A DNA stretch of 13,704 nt, taken from the NCBI GenBank assembly GCA_964389705.1, contig CAYMEO010000071.1, positions 1 to 13,704 on the forward strand, given 5' to 3'. Below the pieces are notes generated by a model. It ran no database searches. It had not been told where the DNA came from and worked only from the letters and a program-made list of their open reading frames with translations. This document shows, piece by piece, positions 6,775 to 13,704 of this stretch. The translations under genes and the position numbers were made by a program. Source of the stretch: PSLL01 sp964389705 (GTDB lineage Bacteria > Desulfobacterota_D > UBA1144 > Nemesobacterales > CSP1-2). Within the stretch, counting starts at the first letter, position 1. Every line of letters starts with the position of its first letter.

Positions 6775-7935
6775 ATGAACAAACCAAAAAGGGTCTTTTA
6801 CGTTTTATTCATTGCCTCAGTTGTAACAAATATAGGGAGCGGGATGATTGCCTCGCTCCTTGGGGTTTATTCAAAGACCCTTGGCGCTACGGGTCTTCAG
6901 CTAGGAGTCATTTACTCAGGGATTTCCATAGCAAGGGCCATTCTCTCTCCACCCGTGGGGAAGTTATCAGATGCAAGGGGTAGAAAGGCGTTTTTAGTTT
7001 TTGGACTCCTCGCATACACACTGATCTCGCTGGGCTATATATACGCCAAAACCGTCTACGGACTCATAGTGGTCGGGCTTCTCCACGGAGCCGCCGCCGC
7101 GTTTGTCCTTCCCGTAGCATTTGCATACATAGGAGATATAACCCCGGAAGGAAAAGAGGGTCAATACCTAGGGACATTTGGGATTTCGCTTTTTGTTGGA
7201 TGGGCAATTGGTCCGATTATAGGGGGGGTTATTGCTGATCTCTTTGGATATAAAGAGGCGTTTCTCTCTATGGGGATTCTCAGTCTTACATCTCTTATTA
7301 TAACGTCCTTTATGCTTCCGGGGGGCAGGATTATAAGAAAGAGTAAAAACCCAATTTCCTATAAATCGCTTTTGAAAGACAGGCTTCTTGTTGTGATTTT
7401 ATCTGTAAGGTTTCTCCATCTCCTTACAATCTCCTCACTTATGACATTTGTCCCTATTTTTGCTAAGTCAATAAGCCTAAGCCTATCTCAAGTCGGAATG
7501 ATTCTCATGTTAAATATCCTTGTTATGGGGCTTCTCCAACATCCGTTTGGAAGGCTTGCCGACAAAACAAATAGAATCAACATGCTTGTAATAGGCGGCA
7601 TAATCGCCTCGGCCGGGCTTATTGGAATCCCGTTTTCTTCCAACTTCTGGCAACTCCTTTTCTGGAATATGGTCATGGCTGTAGGAAGCGCTATCTCATT
7701 TCCGGCAACAAACGCCATTGTCACAGTAAAGGGTAGAGACAGCGGAATGGCAAGTGTTATGGCCGTCTTTAACTTCGCTATGAGTGCGGGAATGGCAGTC
7801 GGTCCGCTCATCGCCGGAGCTATATATGATGTGATGGGACTTGGTTGGGTCTTTGGAGTCTTGAGCGTTATATCGGCTCTTGGTCTGGTTTTATTCTATC
7901 CCTATATGAAAAAGAGCCCCAGTCCGTCGTTTTAA
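6775..7935 (+). CDS. Major facilitator superfamily exporter (DHA1-like, 12 TM)
   Basis: About 386 residues, almost wholly hydrophobic, with spacing suited to 12 transmembrane helices in two six-helix halves. Motif A follows helix 2 (GKLSDARGRK, residues 62-71) and recurs in the second half as GRLADKTNR (259-267). GWAIGPIIGG (142-151) is the motif C of proton-driven antiporters, so export of a small molecule driven by the proton gradient is likely. The substrate is unknown. An ATG at 6754 would add MLYFLTF; the ATG at 6775 (MNKPKRVFYV) was chosen because it puts a basic segment right before helix 1. Neither start has a visible ribosome-binding site. The gene diverges from the bpsA homologue, which allows but does not show a polyamine link. 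Confidence 0.88.
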   Translation: MNKPKRVFYVLFIASVVTNIGSGMIASLLGVYSKTLGATGLQLGVIYSGISIARAILSPPVGKLSDARGRKAFLVFGLLAYTLISLGYIYAKTVYGLIVVGLLHGAAAAFVLPVAFAYIGDITPEGKEGQYLGTFGISLFVGWAIGPIIGGVIADLFGYKEAFLSMGILSLTSLIITSFMLPGGRIIRKSKNPISYKSLLKDRLLVVILSVRFLHLLTISSLMTFVPIFAKSISLSLSQVGMILMLNILVMGLLQHPFGRLADKTNRINMLVIGGIIASAGLIGIPFSSNFWQLLFWNMVMAVGSAISFPATNAIVTVKGRDSGMASVMAVFNFAMSAGMAVGPLIAGAIYDVMGLGWVFGVLSVISALGLVLFYPYMKKSPSPSF

Positions 7936-7960
7936 AGTAGGCGCAAGAATTGCACCTACT
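7936..7960. terminator. Predicted bidirectional terminator between convergent genes
   Basis: An 11-bp stem (7936-7946 with 7950-7960, one C/A mismatch) closes a GAA loop. The rightward transcript ends in CCTTT, and the leftward one continues TTTAAAA, so the weak U-run favours the minus direction. The MFS stop codon directly abuts the stem. The amidohydrolase stop (7956-7958) lies inside it, so one hairpin serves both genes. Confidence 0.6.
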
Positions 7961-8774
7961 CCTTTAGTCCAAGCAGTTTCAGTGCGTTGTCATTGAATAT
8001 CTTTCTTTCTATGGCCTTGCCGAGGTTTAATCTCTTCAGTGCCGTGACCTGTTTTGAATACTCGTGTGGAATATTAGGGAAATCCGAACCGAAAAGAATC
8101 CTATCCTGGTATTTCAAAAAAAATTCCCTTCTCGGGCAGTTGTTAGAAAAAAACTCCGTATGCACACAATTGAAAGCCGTATCAAAATAAAGACATTCAA
8201 AATCATCCGCCAGCGCACAATAGGCCTCATACTCAAAAGCTCCACAATGGGCAACAACAACATTCAATCTAGGAAAGCGACCCAAAACCCTTCTAAGCCG
8301 ATGGGCACCATCTGTACGCTTATAGACCGGAACCGAACTCGGATGACAGATAAGAACCTTTCCCAAATCCTCCATGATCTCATAGACTGGGAAAAAGCGC
8401 GGATCATCCAGGTCCTCTTGTGAGACAAATGGATGGAGCTTTATTCCAAAGAATTTATACCCTTCGAAAATCTGTCTTGCAACCCTTCCAGATTGACCAT
8501 CGCCGACAAAAACGGTTCCGAAAGGAATCAGTTCGGGAAAGCGATCCGCTGATTCATGAATGAATTCGTTTAGATACGCGGCCAAGCCCGGTTTATGGGC
8601 GTATACAAGGGAGGTAAACCGTTTTACACCCTCGTTTCTCAGTGCTTCCACAAACTCATTGCCATACAATTTATATTTGACATTCCACAGGCCATGGGTT
8701 GGGGTTTCAAAATATCGCCAGATTGCCTGAAACACAGTAGGTGGGAAAAAATGCACATGAATATCAATCAGCAT
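7956..8774 (-). CDS. Amidohydrolase-superfamily metal-dependent hydrolase (amidohydrolase-2 type)
   Basis: This 272-residue protein shows the TIM-barrel amidohydrolase metal-site pattern. IDIHVHF at the N-terminus gives Asp4, His6 and His8. Then come GIKLHPF (His114), ICHPSS (His144), VAHCG (His176) and FGSDFPNIP (Asp231). The order and the closing GSDFP are typical of the amidohydrolase-2 family, which includes decarboxylases such as ACMSD and various hydrolases. The substrate cannot be read from the sequence. Its ATG (8774-8772) lies within the end of thiC in another frame, giving an 11-nt overlap and probable translational coupling. The gene ends in the shared terminator at 7936-7960. A role tied to thiamine pyrimidine metabolism is conceivable from context only. 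Confidence 0.85.
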   Translation of the reverse strand: MLIDIHVHFFPPTVFQAIWRYFETPTHGLWNVKYKLYGNEFVEALRNEGVKRFTSLVYAHKPGLAAYLNEFIHESADRFPELIPFGTVFVGDGQSGRVARQIFEGYKFFGIKLHPFVSQEDLDDPRFFPVYEIMEDLGKVLICHPSSVPVYKRTDGAHRLRRVLGRFPRLNVVVAHCGAFEYEAYCALADDFECLYFDTAFNCVHTEFFSNNCPRREFFLKYQDRILFGSDFPNIPHEYSKQVTALKRLNLGKAIERKIFNDNALKLLGLKE

Positions 8775-10656
8775 TCACGTAGATTTCTCCGCCCGATTGA
8801 ACGAATTCCTTTGCCTTTTCTTCTAATCCCCTCTCGATAGCCTCCTGCTCGGCGATACCATGTGTTGCGGCGTATTCGCGCACCTCTTGTGTTAGTTGCA
8901 TAGAGCAGAATTTGGGGCCGCACATAGAGCAGAAGTGGGCTACCTTAGCATTATCCGATGGCAATGTTTCATCATGAAACGCCCGTGCGGTGTCGGGGTC
9001 TAATGACAGATTAAATTGATCATTCCATCTGAACTCAAATCTCGCCTTGCTAAGCACATTATCGCGCAACTGAGCAGTCGGGTGTCCCTTTGCAAGGTCT
9101 GCCGCATGGGCAGCTATTTTATAGGCAATCACACCATCCTTTACGTCCTTTTTATTGGGCAATCCAAGGTGCTCCTTAGGCGTCACATAACAGAGCATTG
9201 CCGTACCGTACCAGCCTATCATAGCCGCGCCAATTGCCGAGGTAATATGGTCATATCCGGGAGCAATGTCTGTTGTCAAAGGCCCAAGCGTATAAAAAGG
9301 TGCGCCGTGGCAGATCTCAAGCTGTTTATCCATATTCTCTTTGATCAAATGCATAGGGATATGACCAGGACCTTCAATCATGACCTGAACATCGTGTTTC
9401 CATGCAATCTGGGTTAGCTCGCCCAAAGTCTCAAGCTCTGCAAATTGCGCCCTATCATTTGCATCGGCGATTGAGCCGGGACGCAAACCGTCTCCCAGCG
9501 AAAACGCTATATCATAGGCCTTCATTATTTCACATATCTCCTCAAAATGGGTATAGAGGAAGTTCTCCTTGTGGTGAGCAAGACACCACTTTGCTATAAT
9601 GGAGCCGCCTCGTGAAACAATTCCCGTCACGCGCCTCGCAGTAAGGGGAATATACCTGAGCAGTACCCCCGCATGTATGGTAAAGTAATCTACTCCCTGT
9701 TCGGCCTGCTCTATCAATGTATCTCTATATATCTCCCATGTGAGTTCTTCGGGCCTGCCACCGACCTTTTCTATTGCCTGATAAATAGGCACCGTACCTA
9801 CGGGAACAGGCGAGTTTCTAATAATCCATTCCCTAGTTTCGTGTATGTTCTTCCCGGTTGATAAATCCATAATCGTATCTGCCCCCCATCTACATGCCCA
9901 GACGGCTTTTTCCACCTCTTCTTCAATTGTTGATGTAACGGCTGAGTTGCCAATATTGGCATTGATCTTGACCAGAAAATTCCTACCTATAATCATCGGC
10001 TCTGACTCAGGGTGATTTATATTACTTGGGATGATTGCGCGCCCTGCCGCAACCTCCTGTCTCACAAATTCGGGGGTAATATAACTACTAGGGATATTAG
10101 CTCCAAAACTCTCCCCGGGATGATACTCCGCAAGTTCTCTCAACTGGTCTTTTAATTCGTCTATTCTCTGATTTTCGCGAATGGCTACGTACTCCATTTC
10201 GGGCGTGATGATGCCACGTCGGGCATAGTGCATCTGAGTAACATTCATACCTGGCTTTGCGCGCAATGGTTTTCTTATGTGCTTAAATCTAATGCCATCT
10301 AGGTTAGAGTTTTGTAAACTGCGCCTTGCGTATTGTGAGGAGAAATCGTCTAATCGCTCTACATCCCCGCGCTCAAGTATCCATCTTTCCCTTAACCTTT
10401 GAAGCCCCTTGTGCACGTCTATATCAACGTCCGGGTCTGTGTACGGGCCGCTCGTATCATAGACCGTGATGGATAGACCATTGCCGGAATTCTTAGGGCC
10501 TCTACTACCAAATCTAGAAGTCGAATCATCTAAATAAATCTCGCGCATCGCAACGCTTATATCGTGGATTTTTCCCTTTACATAGACCTTCCTTGAACGT
10601 GGGAAAGGGCCTCTGGTAATAACATCTTGGGTCGGAATTCTCTCTTTTTTAATCAT
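8764..10656 (-). CDS. thiC: Phosphomethylpyrimidine synthase ThiC
   Basis: This 630-residue protein (E. coli ThiC is 631) is a radical-SAM enzyme that rearranges 5-aminoimidazole ribotide into HMP phosphate, the pyrimidine half of thiamine. It has the long N-terminal region of the proteobacterial form. The barrel contains IGNSAVTSTIEEEVEKA, GADTIMDLSTGKNIHETREWI, NSPVPVGTVPIYQA, EGPGHIPMH and FYTLGPLTTDIAPGYDHITSAIGAA. The C-terminal CX2CX4C cluster motif is FCSMCGPKFC (Cys576, Cys579, Cys584), which holds the 4Fe-4S centre. A purine-rich AGGGGGAAG ribosome-binding site precedes the ATG. It diverges from tsaD and is overlapped at its 3' end by the amidohydrolase. The ~30-nt predicted leader leaves no room for a TPP riboswitch. 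Confidence 0.98.
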   Translation of the reverse strand: MIKKERIPTQDVITRGPFPRSRKVYVKGKIHDISVAMREIYLDDSTSRFGSRGPKNSGNGLSITVYDTSGPYTDPDVDIDVHKGLQRLRERWILERGDVERLDDFSSQYARRSLQNSNLDGIRFKHIRKPLRAKPGMNVTQMHYARRGIITPEMEYVAIRENQRIDELKDQLRELAEYHPGESFGANIPSSYITPEFVRQEVAAGRAIIPSNINHPESEPMIIGRNFLVKINANIGNSAVTSTIEEEVEKAVWACRWGADTIMDLSTGKNIHETREWIIRNSPVPVGTVPIYQAIEKVGGRPEELTWEIYRDTLIEQAEQGVDYFTIHAGVLLRYIPLTARRVTGIVSRGGSIIAKWCLAHHKENFLYTHFEEICEIMKAYDIAFSLGDGLRPGSIADANDRAQFAELETLGELTQIAWKHDVQVMIEGPGHIPMHLIKENMDKQLEICHGAPFYTLGPLTTDIAPGYDHITSAIGAAMIGWYGTAMLCYVTPKEHLGLPNKKDVKDGVIAYKIAAHAADLAKGHPTAQLRDNVLSKARFEFRWNDQFNLSLDPDTARAFHDETLPSDNAKVAHFCSMCGPKFCSMQLTQEVREYAATHGIAEQEAIERGLEEKAKEFVQSGGEIYVNAD

Positions 10657-10693
10657 GATTTTCTTCCCCCTCGCCTCTTAATCTCCTATTTTG

Positions 10694-10721
10694 ATTCTAA
10701 CCTATTATCTCGATTTGTAAA
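10694..10721 (-). promoter_or_regulatory. Predicted thiC promoter
   Basis: On the minus strand, TTTACA (10721-10716) and TAGAAT (10699-10694) are separated by 16 bp, a reasonable sigma-70 match. Initiation near 10687 would leave a leader of about 30 nt containing the AGGGGGAAG ribosome-binding site. The whole thiC-tsaD spacer is only 102 nt, so the tsaD promoter must overlap it; none is clear. Confidence 0.45.
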
Positions 10722-10758
10722 CCCAGAGAATTTATGTAAAATGAATTCTGGATTGAAA

Positions 10759-11796
10759 ATGGCACCATCTCTTATACTCGGCATAGAATCATCATGTGAT
10801 GAAACAGCCGCTGCCGTTATAAAAAACGGGAGAACCGTCCTCTCAAGTATAGTGGCCTCTCAGATAGAAATCCATAGGGAGTTTGGCGGTGTAGTCCCTG
10901 AGCTTGCATCAAGAAGACACGTTGAAAATATAATTCCAGTAATTGAAAAAGCACTCGCTAAAGCTGGGATAGAACTTACAGACATTGAAGGTATTGCTGT
11001 AACGCAAGGCCCCGGCCTTATAGGATGTCTTATGGTCGGGGTCTCTACGGCAAAGGGAATCTCTTATGCCCTTGAGATTCCCTTTGTAGGGGTTGACCAT
11101 TTAGAAGCCCATATTGCCGCCGCTTATCTCGAATACGATGTTCCGTTCCCATTCATAGGGCTTGTGGTCTCAGGAGGACACACGAGCCTATATCTGGTAA
11201 AGAGTCATACTGAATTTCAACTCCTCGGAAAGACAAGAGACGATGCGGCAGGAGAGGCATTTGACAAAGCGGCAAAGCTCCTCGGCTTAGGCTATCCTGG
11301 TGGAGTAGAGATTGACAGGATTGCAAGATCAGGAGACCCAAAATCTATATCCTTTCCGCGTCCCTTTATAACATCATCATCGTATGACTTTAGCTTCAGT
11401 GGGATAAAGACATCTCTGGTCTATTACCTGAAGAGGAATCCAAATCTGAATGAGGAGAATTTAAAGAATATATGTGCGGGCTATCAAGAGGCAATTGTTG
11501 AGACACTGATAGAGAAAACCATTAGTGCCGCAAAACGAAGCGGAGTTGAATCTGTTGTCATTGCAGGCGGAGTCGCTTGTAACTCACGACTTAGAGAACT
11601 GGGAGGGAAAAGGTTTAGAGAGGAAGGAATTTCTCTTTTTATTCCTTCTCCAAAGTATTGTACAGATAACGCGGCGATGATTGGCGCACTTGGATTCTAT
11701 AAGTTCACTGAGGGTGAGTGCTCGGAACTCAGTTTAAACCCCTATTCTACCTCTCGACCCAGGTACATAAGAGGACGGGGATTTATTTCTAATTAA
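10759..11796 (+). CDS. tsaD: tRNA N6-adenosine threonylcarbamoyltransferase TsaD
   Basis: From the chosen start this is a 345-residue protein (E. coli TsaD is 337). With TsaB and TsaE it transfers the threonylcarbamoyl group to A37 of ANN-decoding tRNAs, forming t6A. It has the ASKHA fold: LILGIESSCDETAAAV at the N-terminus, VPELASRRHVENI, GPGLIGCLMVG, the metal motif HLEAH (His114, His118), SGGHTSLY (138-145), GEAFDKAAKLLGLGYPGG, GGVACNSRLR (270-279) and DNAAMIG with the third metal ligand Asp303. An ATG at 10741 would add MNSGLK. The ATG at 10759 (MAPSLILGIES) was chosen because family members begin a few residues before ILGIE; both ribosome-binding sites are weak. It diverges from thiC. 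Confidence 0.97.
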   Translation: MAPSLILGIESSCDETAAAVIKNGRTVLSSIVASQIEIHREFGGVVPELASRRHVENIIPVIEKALAKAGIELTDIEGIAVTQGPGLIGCLMVGVSTAKGISYALEIPFVGVDHLEAHIAAAYLEYDVPFPFIGLVVSGGHTSLYLVKSHTEFQLLGKTRDDAAGEAFDKAAKLLGLGYPGGVEIDRIARSGDPKSISFPRPFITSSSYDFSFSGIKTSLVYYLKRNPNLNEENLKNICAGYQEAIVETLIEKTISAAKRSGVESVVIAGGVACNSRLRELGGKRFREEGISLFIPSPKYCTDNAAMIGALGFYKFTEGECSELSLNPYSTSRPRYIRGRGFISN

Positions 11797-11850
11797 ACAA
11801 ACACCAGTCTTTTTTAGCAACTTAAGTAATGACAATTTTTGTCAGGCATA

Positions 11851-11988
11851 TTAAAACATAGCATTCGAAGAATTGGGTGTTGAGCCTAACTTCTTAATAA
11901 ATTTTAATGAGTTACGTATTCGAACCAGCCTTTTATCTTCTGGCATATACTTTGCGAATAACCCAACAAATAAAGGCTTAATGTGCAC
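11851..11988 (-). CDS. Doubtful 45-residue ORF or gene relict in the tsaD-tauE spacer
   Basis: The 276-nt spacer after tsaD holds an open frame on the minus strand from a GTG at 11988. The ATG at 11946 gives 31 residues (MPEDKRLVRIRNSLKFIKKLGS...). The product is basic and reads like ordinary protein, but no Shine-Dalgarno precedes either start and I do not recognise a family. It could be a small protein, a decayed gene end or chance. A 6-bp hairpin (TGACAA, 3-nt loop, TTGTCA) lies at 11830-11844, between tsaD and this frame. No RNA gene is seen in the spacer. Confidence 0.2.
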   Translation of the reverse strand: MHIKPLFVGLFAKYMPEDKRLVRIRNSLKFIKKLGSTPNSSNAMF

Positions 11989-12072
11989 CTTTTTGAAAAA
12001 ATGCGGTTACTTGACTCAAAAGAAGCAAGCCCGATTTTAGAAAACATAATTTTAAAAATCTAGAAGAGCTAA

Positions 12073-12852
12073 ATGAGTATAGAACTGGCAGCTGCAGGTT
12101 TAATAGTAGGGGTGCTTATAGGCGCAACGGGTATTGGCGGAGGAGTAATAATGGCCCCAATACTGCTATTTTTGGGTATTGAACCAACTATCGTTGTAGG
12201 AAGCGATCTGTTCTACGGGTTTATAACAAAGATTGTGGGCACAGCCCAGCACTACCGTCAAGGCTCAGTTGATATAAGATGGGTAAAAACGCTGGGTGCA
12301 GGAAGTGTTTTAGGGGCGTTATCCGGAATCTTTTTAATCCATCAGCTATTCAACCACTATGGGATTGACTCTACCAACCTTTTTATTAGAAGGGCGTTAG
12401 GAACCGTTTTAGTATTTACATCGGTTTTGATGGTCACGGGCGAGACATTATCACAGAAGTTAAAGGACAGGCTCAGCAGATTACAGATAGATGATCCGCA
12501 AAAGAACCGGGCTGTTGTATCTACATTTGGGGCAATAATCGGGCTCATTGTAGGTATAACATCCATAGGAAGTGGTTCAGTTATAGCCCTTTTTCTACTA
12601 CTTCTTTCAGGTATGAAGCCAAAGGATGTAGTGGGTACGGATATAGCACACGCGGTCCTTTTAACAGGGGTTGCGGCTTTGGGACACATGGGTATACACA
12701 CTGTAGATTTCAGGCTGGCCCTTAATCTGCTCATGGGTTCCTTGCCAGGGGTTATGATGGGTAGCTATCTAACCGCATTGGTTCCCTCTAAACCGCTTAA
12801 ATTGGCCATAGCTTCATTGATAATAATAAGTGGCCTCAAGAGCCTTGTTTGA
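12073..12852 (+). CDS. TauE/SafE-family anion permease (sulfite exporter type)
   Basis: This 259-residue membrane protein has the family's internal duplication. GLIVGVLIGATGIGGGVIMAPILLFLGI (9-36) and VVGSD (41-45) are repeated as GAIIGLIVGITSIGSGSVIALFLLLLSGM (153-181) and VVGTD (186-190). Seven to eight membrane helices are likely. The family moves sulfur-containing anions and organic acids such as sulfite, sulfoacetate or thiosulfate; direction and substrate vary. An AGAAGAG sequence seven bases before the ATG is a fair ribosome-binding site. The adenylylsulfate kinase gene begins 71 nt downstream on the same strand, which supports a sulfur role. The middle stretch with QKLKDRLSRLQIDDPQKNR (128-146) is a hydrophilic loop between the halves. 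Confidence 0.85.
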   Translation: MSIELAAAGLIVGVLIGATGIGGGVIMAPILLFLGIEPTIVVGSDLFYGFITKIVGTAQHYRQGSVDIRWVKTLGAGSVLGALSGIFLIHQLFNHYGIDSTNLFIRRALGTVLVFTSVLMVTGETLSQKLKDRLSRLQIDDPQKNRAVVSTFGAIIGLIVGITSIGSGSVIALFLLLLSGMKPKDVVGTDIAHAVLLTGVAALGHMGIHTVDFRLALNLLMGSLPGVMMGSYLTALVPSKPLKLAIASLIIISGLKSLV

Positions 12853-12923
12853 TTTGGAGAGACACACAAAAAGAGGAAATGGCGTTATATTTAAAAGGAA
12901 CAATAGACAAAGGAGAGGAAGAT

Positions 12924-13463
12924 ATGAGTGGATTCACTGTCTGGTTTACCGGGCTACCGAGTTCTGGAAAGAGCACACTGGCAAGAATGCTTGAGGATGT
13001 TCTGAGAGATAGAGGATTTCATGTGGAGGTGCTAGACGGAGATGAAGTAAGATTAAGACTCTCGAAGGGACTGGGATTTTCAAAGGAAGATAGAGATGAA
13101 AATATACGGAGAATCGCCTATGTGGCTAAGGTTATAACAAGATGTGGAGCGGTTGCCATAACCTGTGCCATATCTCCATACCGCGAAATAAGAAACGAGG
13201 CTAGAGAGGAAATCGGAAGGTTTGTCGAGGTATATGTAAAATGCGATTTAGAGGAGTGTATAAGAAGGGATGTAAAAGGGCTATATAAAAAGGCTATAAA
13301 GGGAGAGATTAAGAACTTCACGGGGATCTCCGATCCTTATGAGGAGCCATTAAATCCGGAGATAGTTGTTGAGACTCATAAGGAGACCCCGCAAGAGAGC
13401 CTTGATAAGATAATTAGTGGCTTGACAAGACTAGGATATATTCCCATTCACGAAAAAAAGTGA
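12924..13463 (+). CDS. cysC: Adenylylsulfate (APS) kinase
   Basis: This 179-residue P-loop kinase phosphorylates adenylylsulfate to PAPS, the donor for sulfation and one route of sulfate assimilation. Walker A is GLPSSGKST (residues 10-18). VEVLDGDEVR (34-43) is the conserved DGDxxR motif. FSKEDRDENIRRIAYVAK and AITCAISPYREIRNEAR are the usual APS-binding and helical segments, and FVEVYVKCDLEECIRRDVKGLYKKA plus DPYEEPLNPEIVVET complete the fold. The frame stays open back to a TTG at 12849, but the ATG at 12924 is chosen because AGGAGAGG (12911-12918) stands five bases before it and family homology begins there. No ATP sulfurylase is present here; it may lie beyond the right edge. Confidence 0.93.
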   Translation: MSGFTVWFTGLPSSGKSTLARMLEDVLRDRGFHVEVLDGDEVRLRLSKGLGFSKEDRDENIRRIAYVAKVITRCGAVAITCAISPYREIRNEAREEIGRFVEVYVKCDLEECIRRDVKGLYKKAIKGEIKNFTGISDPYEEPLNPEIVVETHKETPQESLDKIISGLTRLGYIPIHEKK

Positions 13464-13704
13464 GAACCACATTATGATTTATGTACCAAACGGGTTAGTA
13501 TACAAGCATATATCCCGTAGAGGTATATTGTGAACTGCCCTCGCAATGCAAATTCATAATAGTCTTTAATCACTACCTGAAATTACGCATGAGTAAAAAG
13601 TCATTGATGAGAGGGAGATGATCAGGTACAGGTTGGCAAAATAACTGGCGCTTAGAGCAGATTCCTATTGTATGTAGGGTATAGTTTAAGTAGAGTTTAG
13701 ATAT
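13464..13704. other. Non-coding right end, no feature recognised
   Basis: These 241 AT-rich bases after cysC contain no convincing coding frame, RNA gene or terminator. The ATG near 13588 opens only nine codons after the start. It may be the upstream region of a gene beyond the window. Confidence 0.6.

Noticed and set aside
9016..9417. Plus-strand frame of 133 codons inside thiC, and similar long frames inside carB
   Set aside because: These are antisense shadows of strongly conserved genes, with no ribosome-binding site or recognisable domain.

Overview
The window is one scaffold piece of a bacterial chromosome from a short-read, probably metagenomic, assembly. It contains a 100-N gap, and an identical 55-bp sequence lies on both sides of it. 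Base composition is in the mid-40s % GC by eye, except for the first ~145 bases, which are about 65% GC. The gene set is bacterial: greA, carB, thiC, tsaD and an integron-type integrase. The lineage cannot be fixed. A branched-polyamine-synthase (BpsA/DUF43) homologue suggests a thermophile-related or deep-branching Gram-negative-type group, but this is inference.

Left end (1-1391), accessory DNA. The N-terminus of an N6-adenine DNA methyltransferase leaves the window leftward. It is divergent from a broken integron-type tyrosine recombinase (IntI family). The recombinase has lost its first catalytic arginine, carries a frameshift, and contains an 84-nt in-frame insertion built from short repeats. 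Between the two genes lie three copies of a 10-bp half-site. Two of them form a palindrome with a GAAC-N4-GTTC core, like a Gram-positive-type LexA box, over the predicted -10 of the methyltransferase promoter.

Minus-strand housekeeping block (1392-6525). In transcription order this is a BpsA-like aminopropyltransferase, carB and greA. The N gap falls between carB and greA and is best read as an assembly artefact; the real spacing would be about 152 nt. No carA is present.

Middle (6526-10656). A 12-TM MFS exporter diverges from the bpsA homologue and converges on an amidohydrolase, with a predicted bidirectional terminator between the two. The amidohydrolase start overlaps the end of thiC by 11 nt, so these two form a translationally coupled minus-strand pair. 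The thiC leader is too short for a TPP riboswitch.

Right part (10657-13704). tsaD (tRNA t6A synthesis) diverges from thiC. After a 276-nt spacer come a TauE/SafE permease and an adenylylsulfate kinase (cysC), a possible small sulfur module. The last 241 bases show no gene.

I found no complete new system. The part most worth extending is the left edge, where a decayed integron-type integrase, a repeat insertion, an operator array and a GC-rich methyltransferase lie together.
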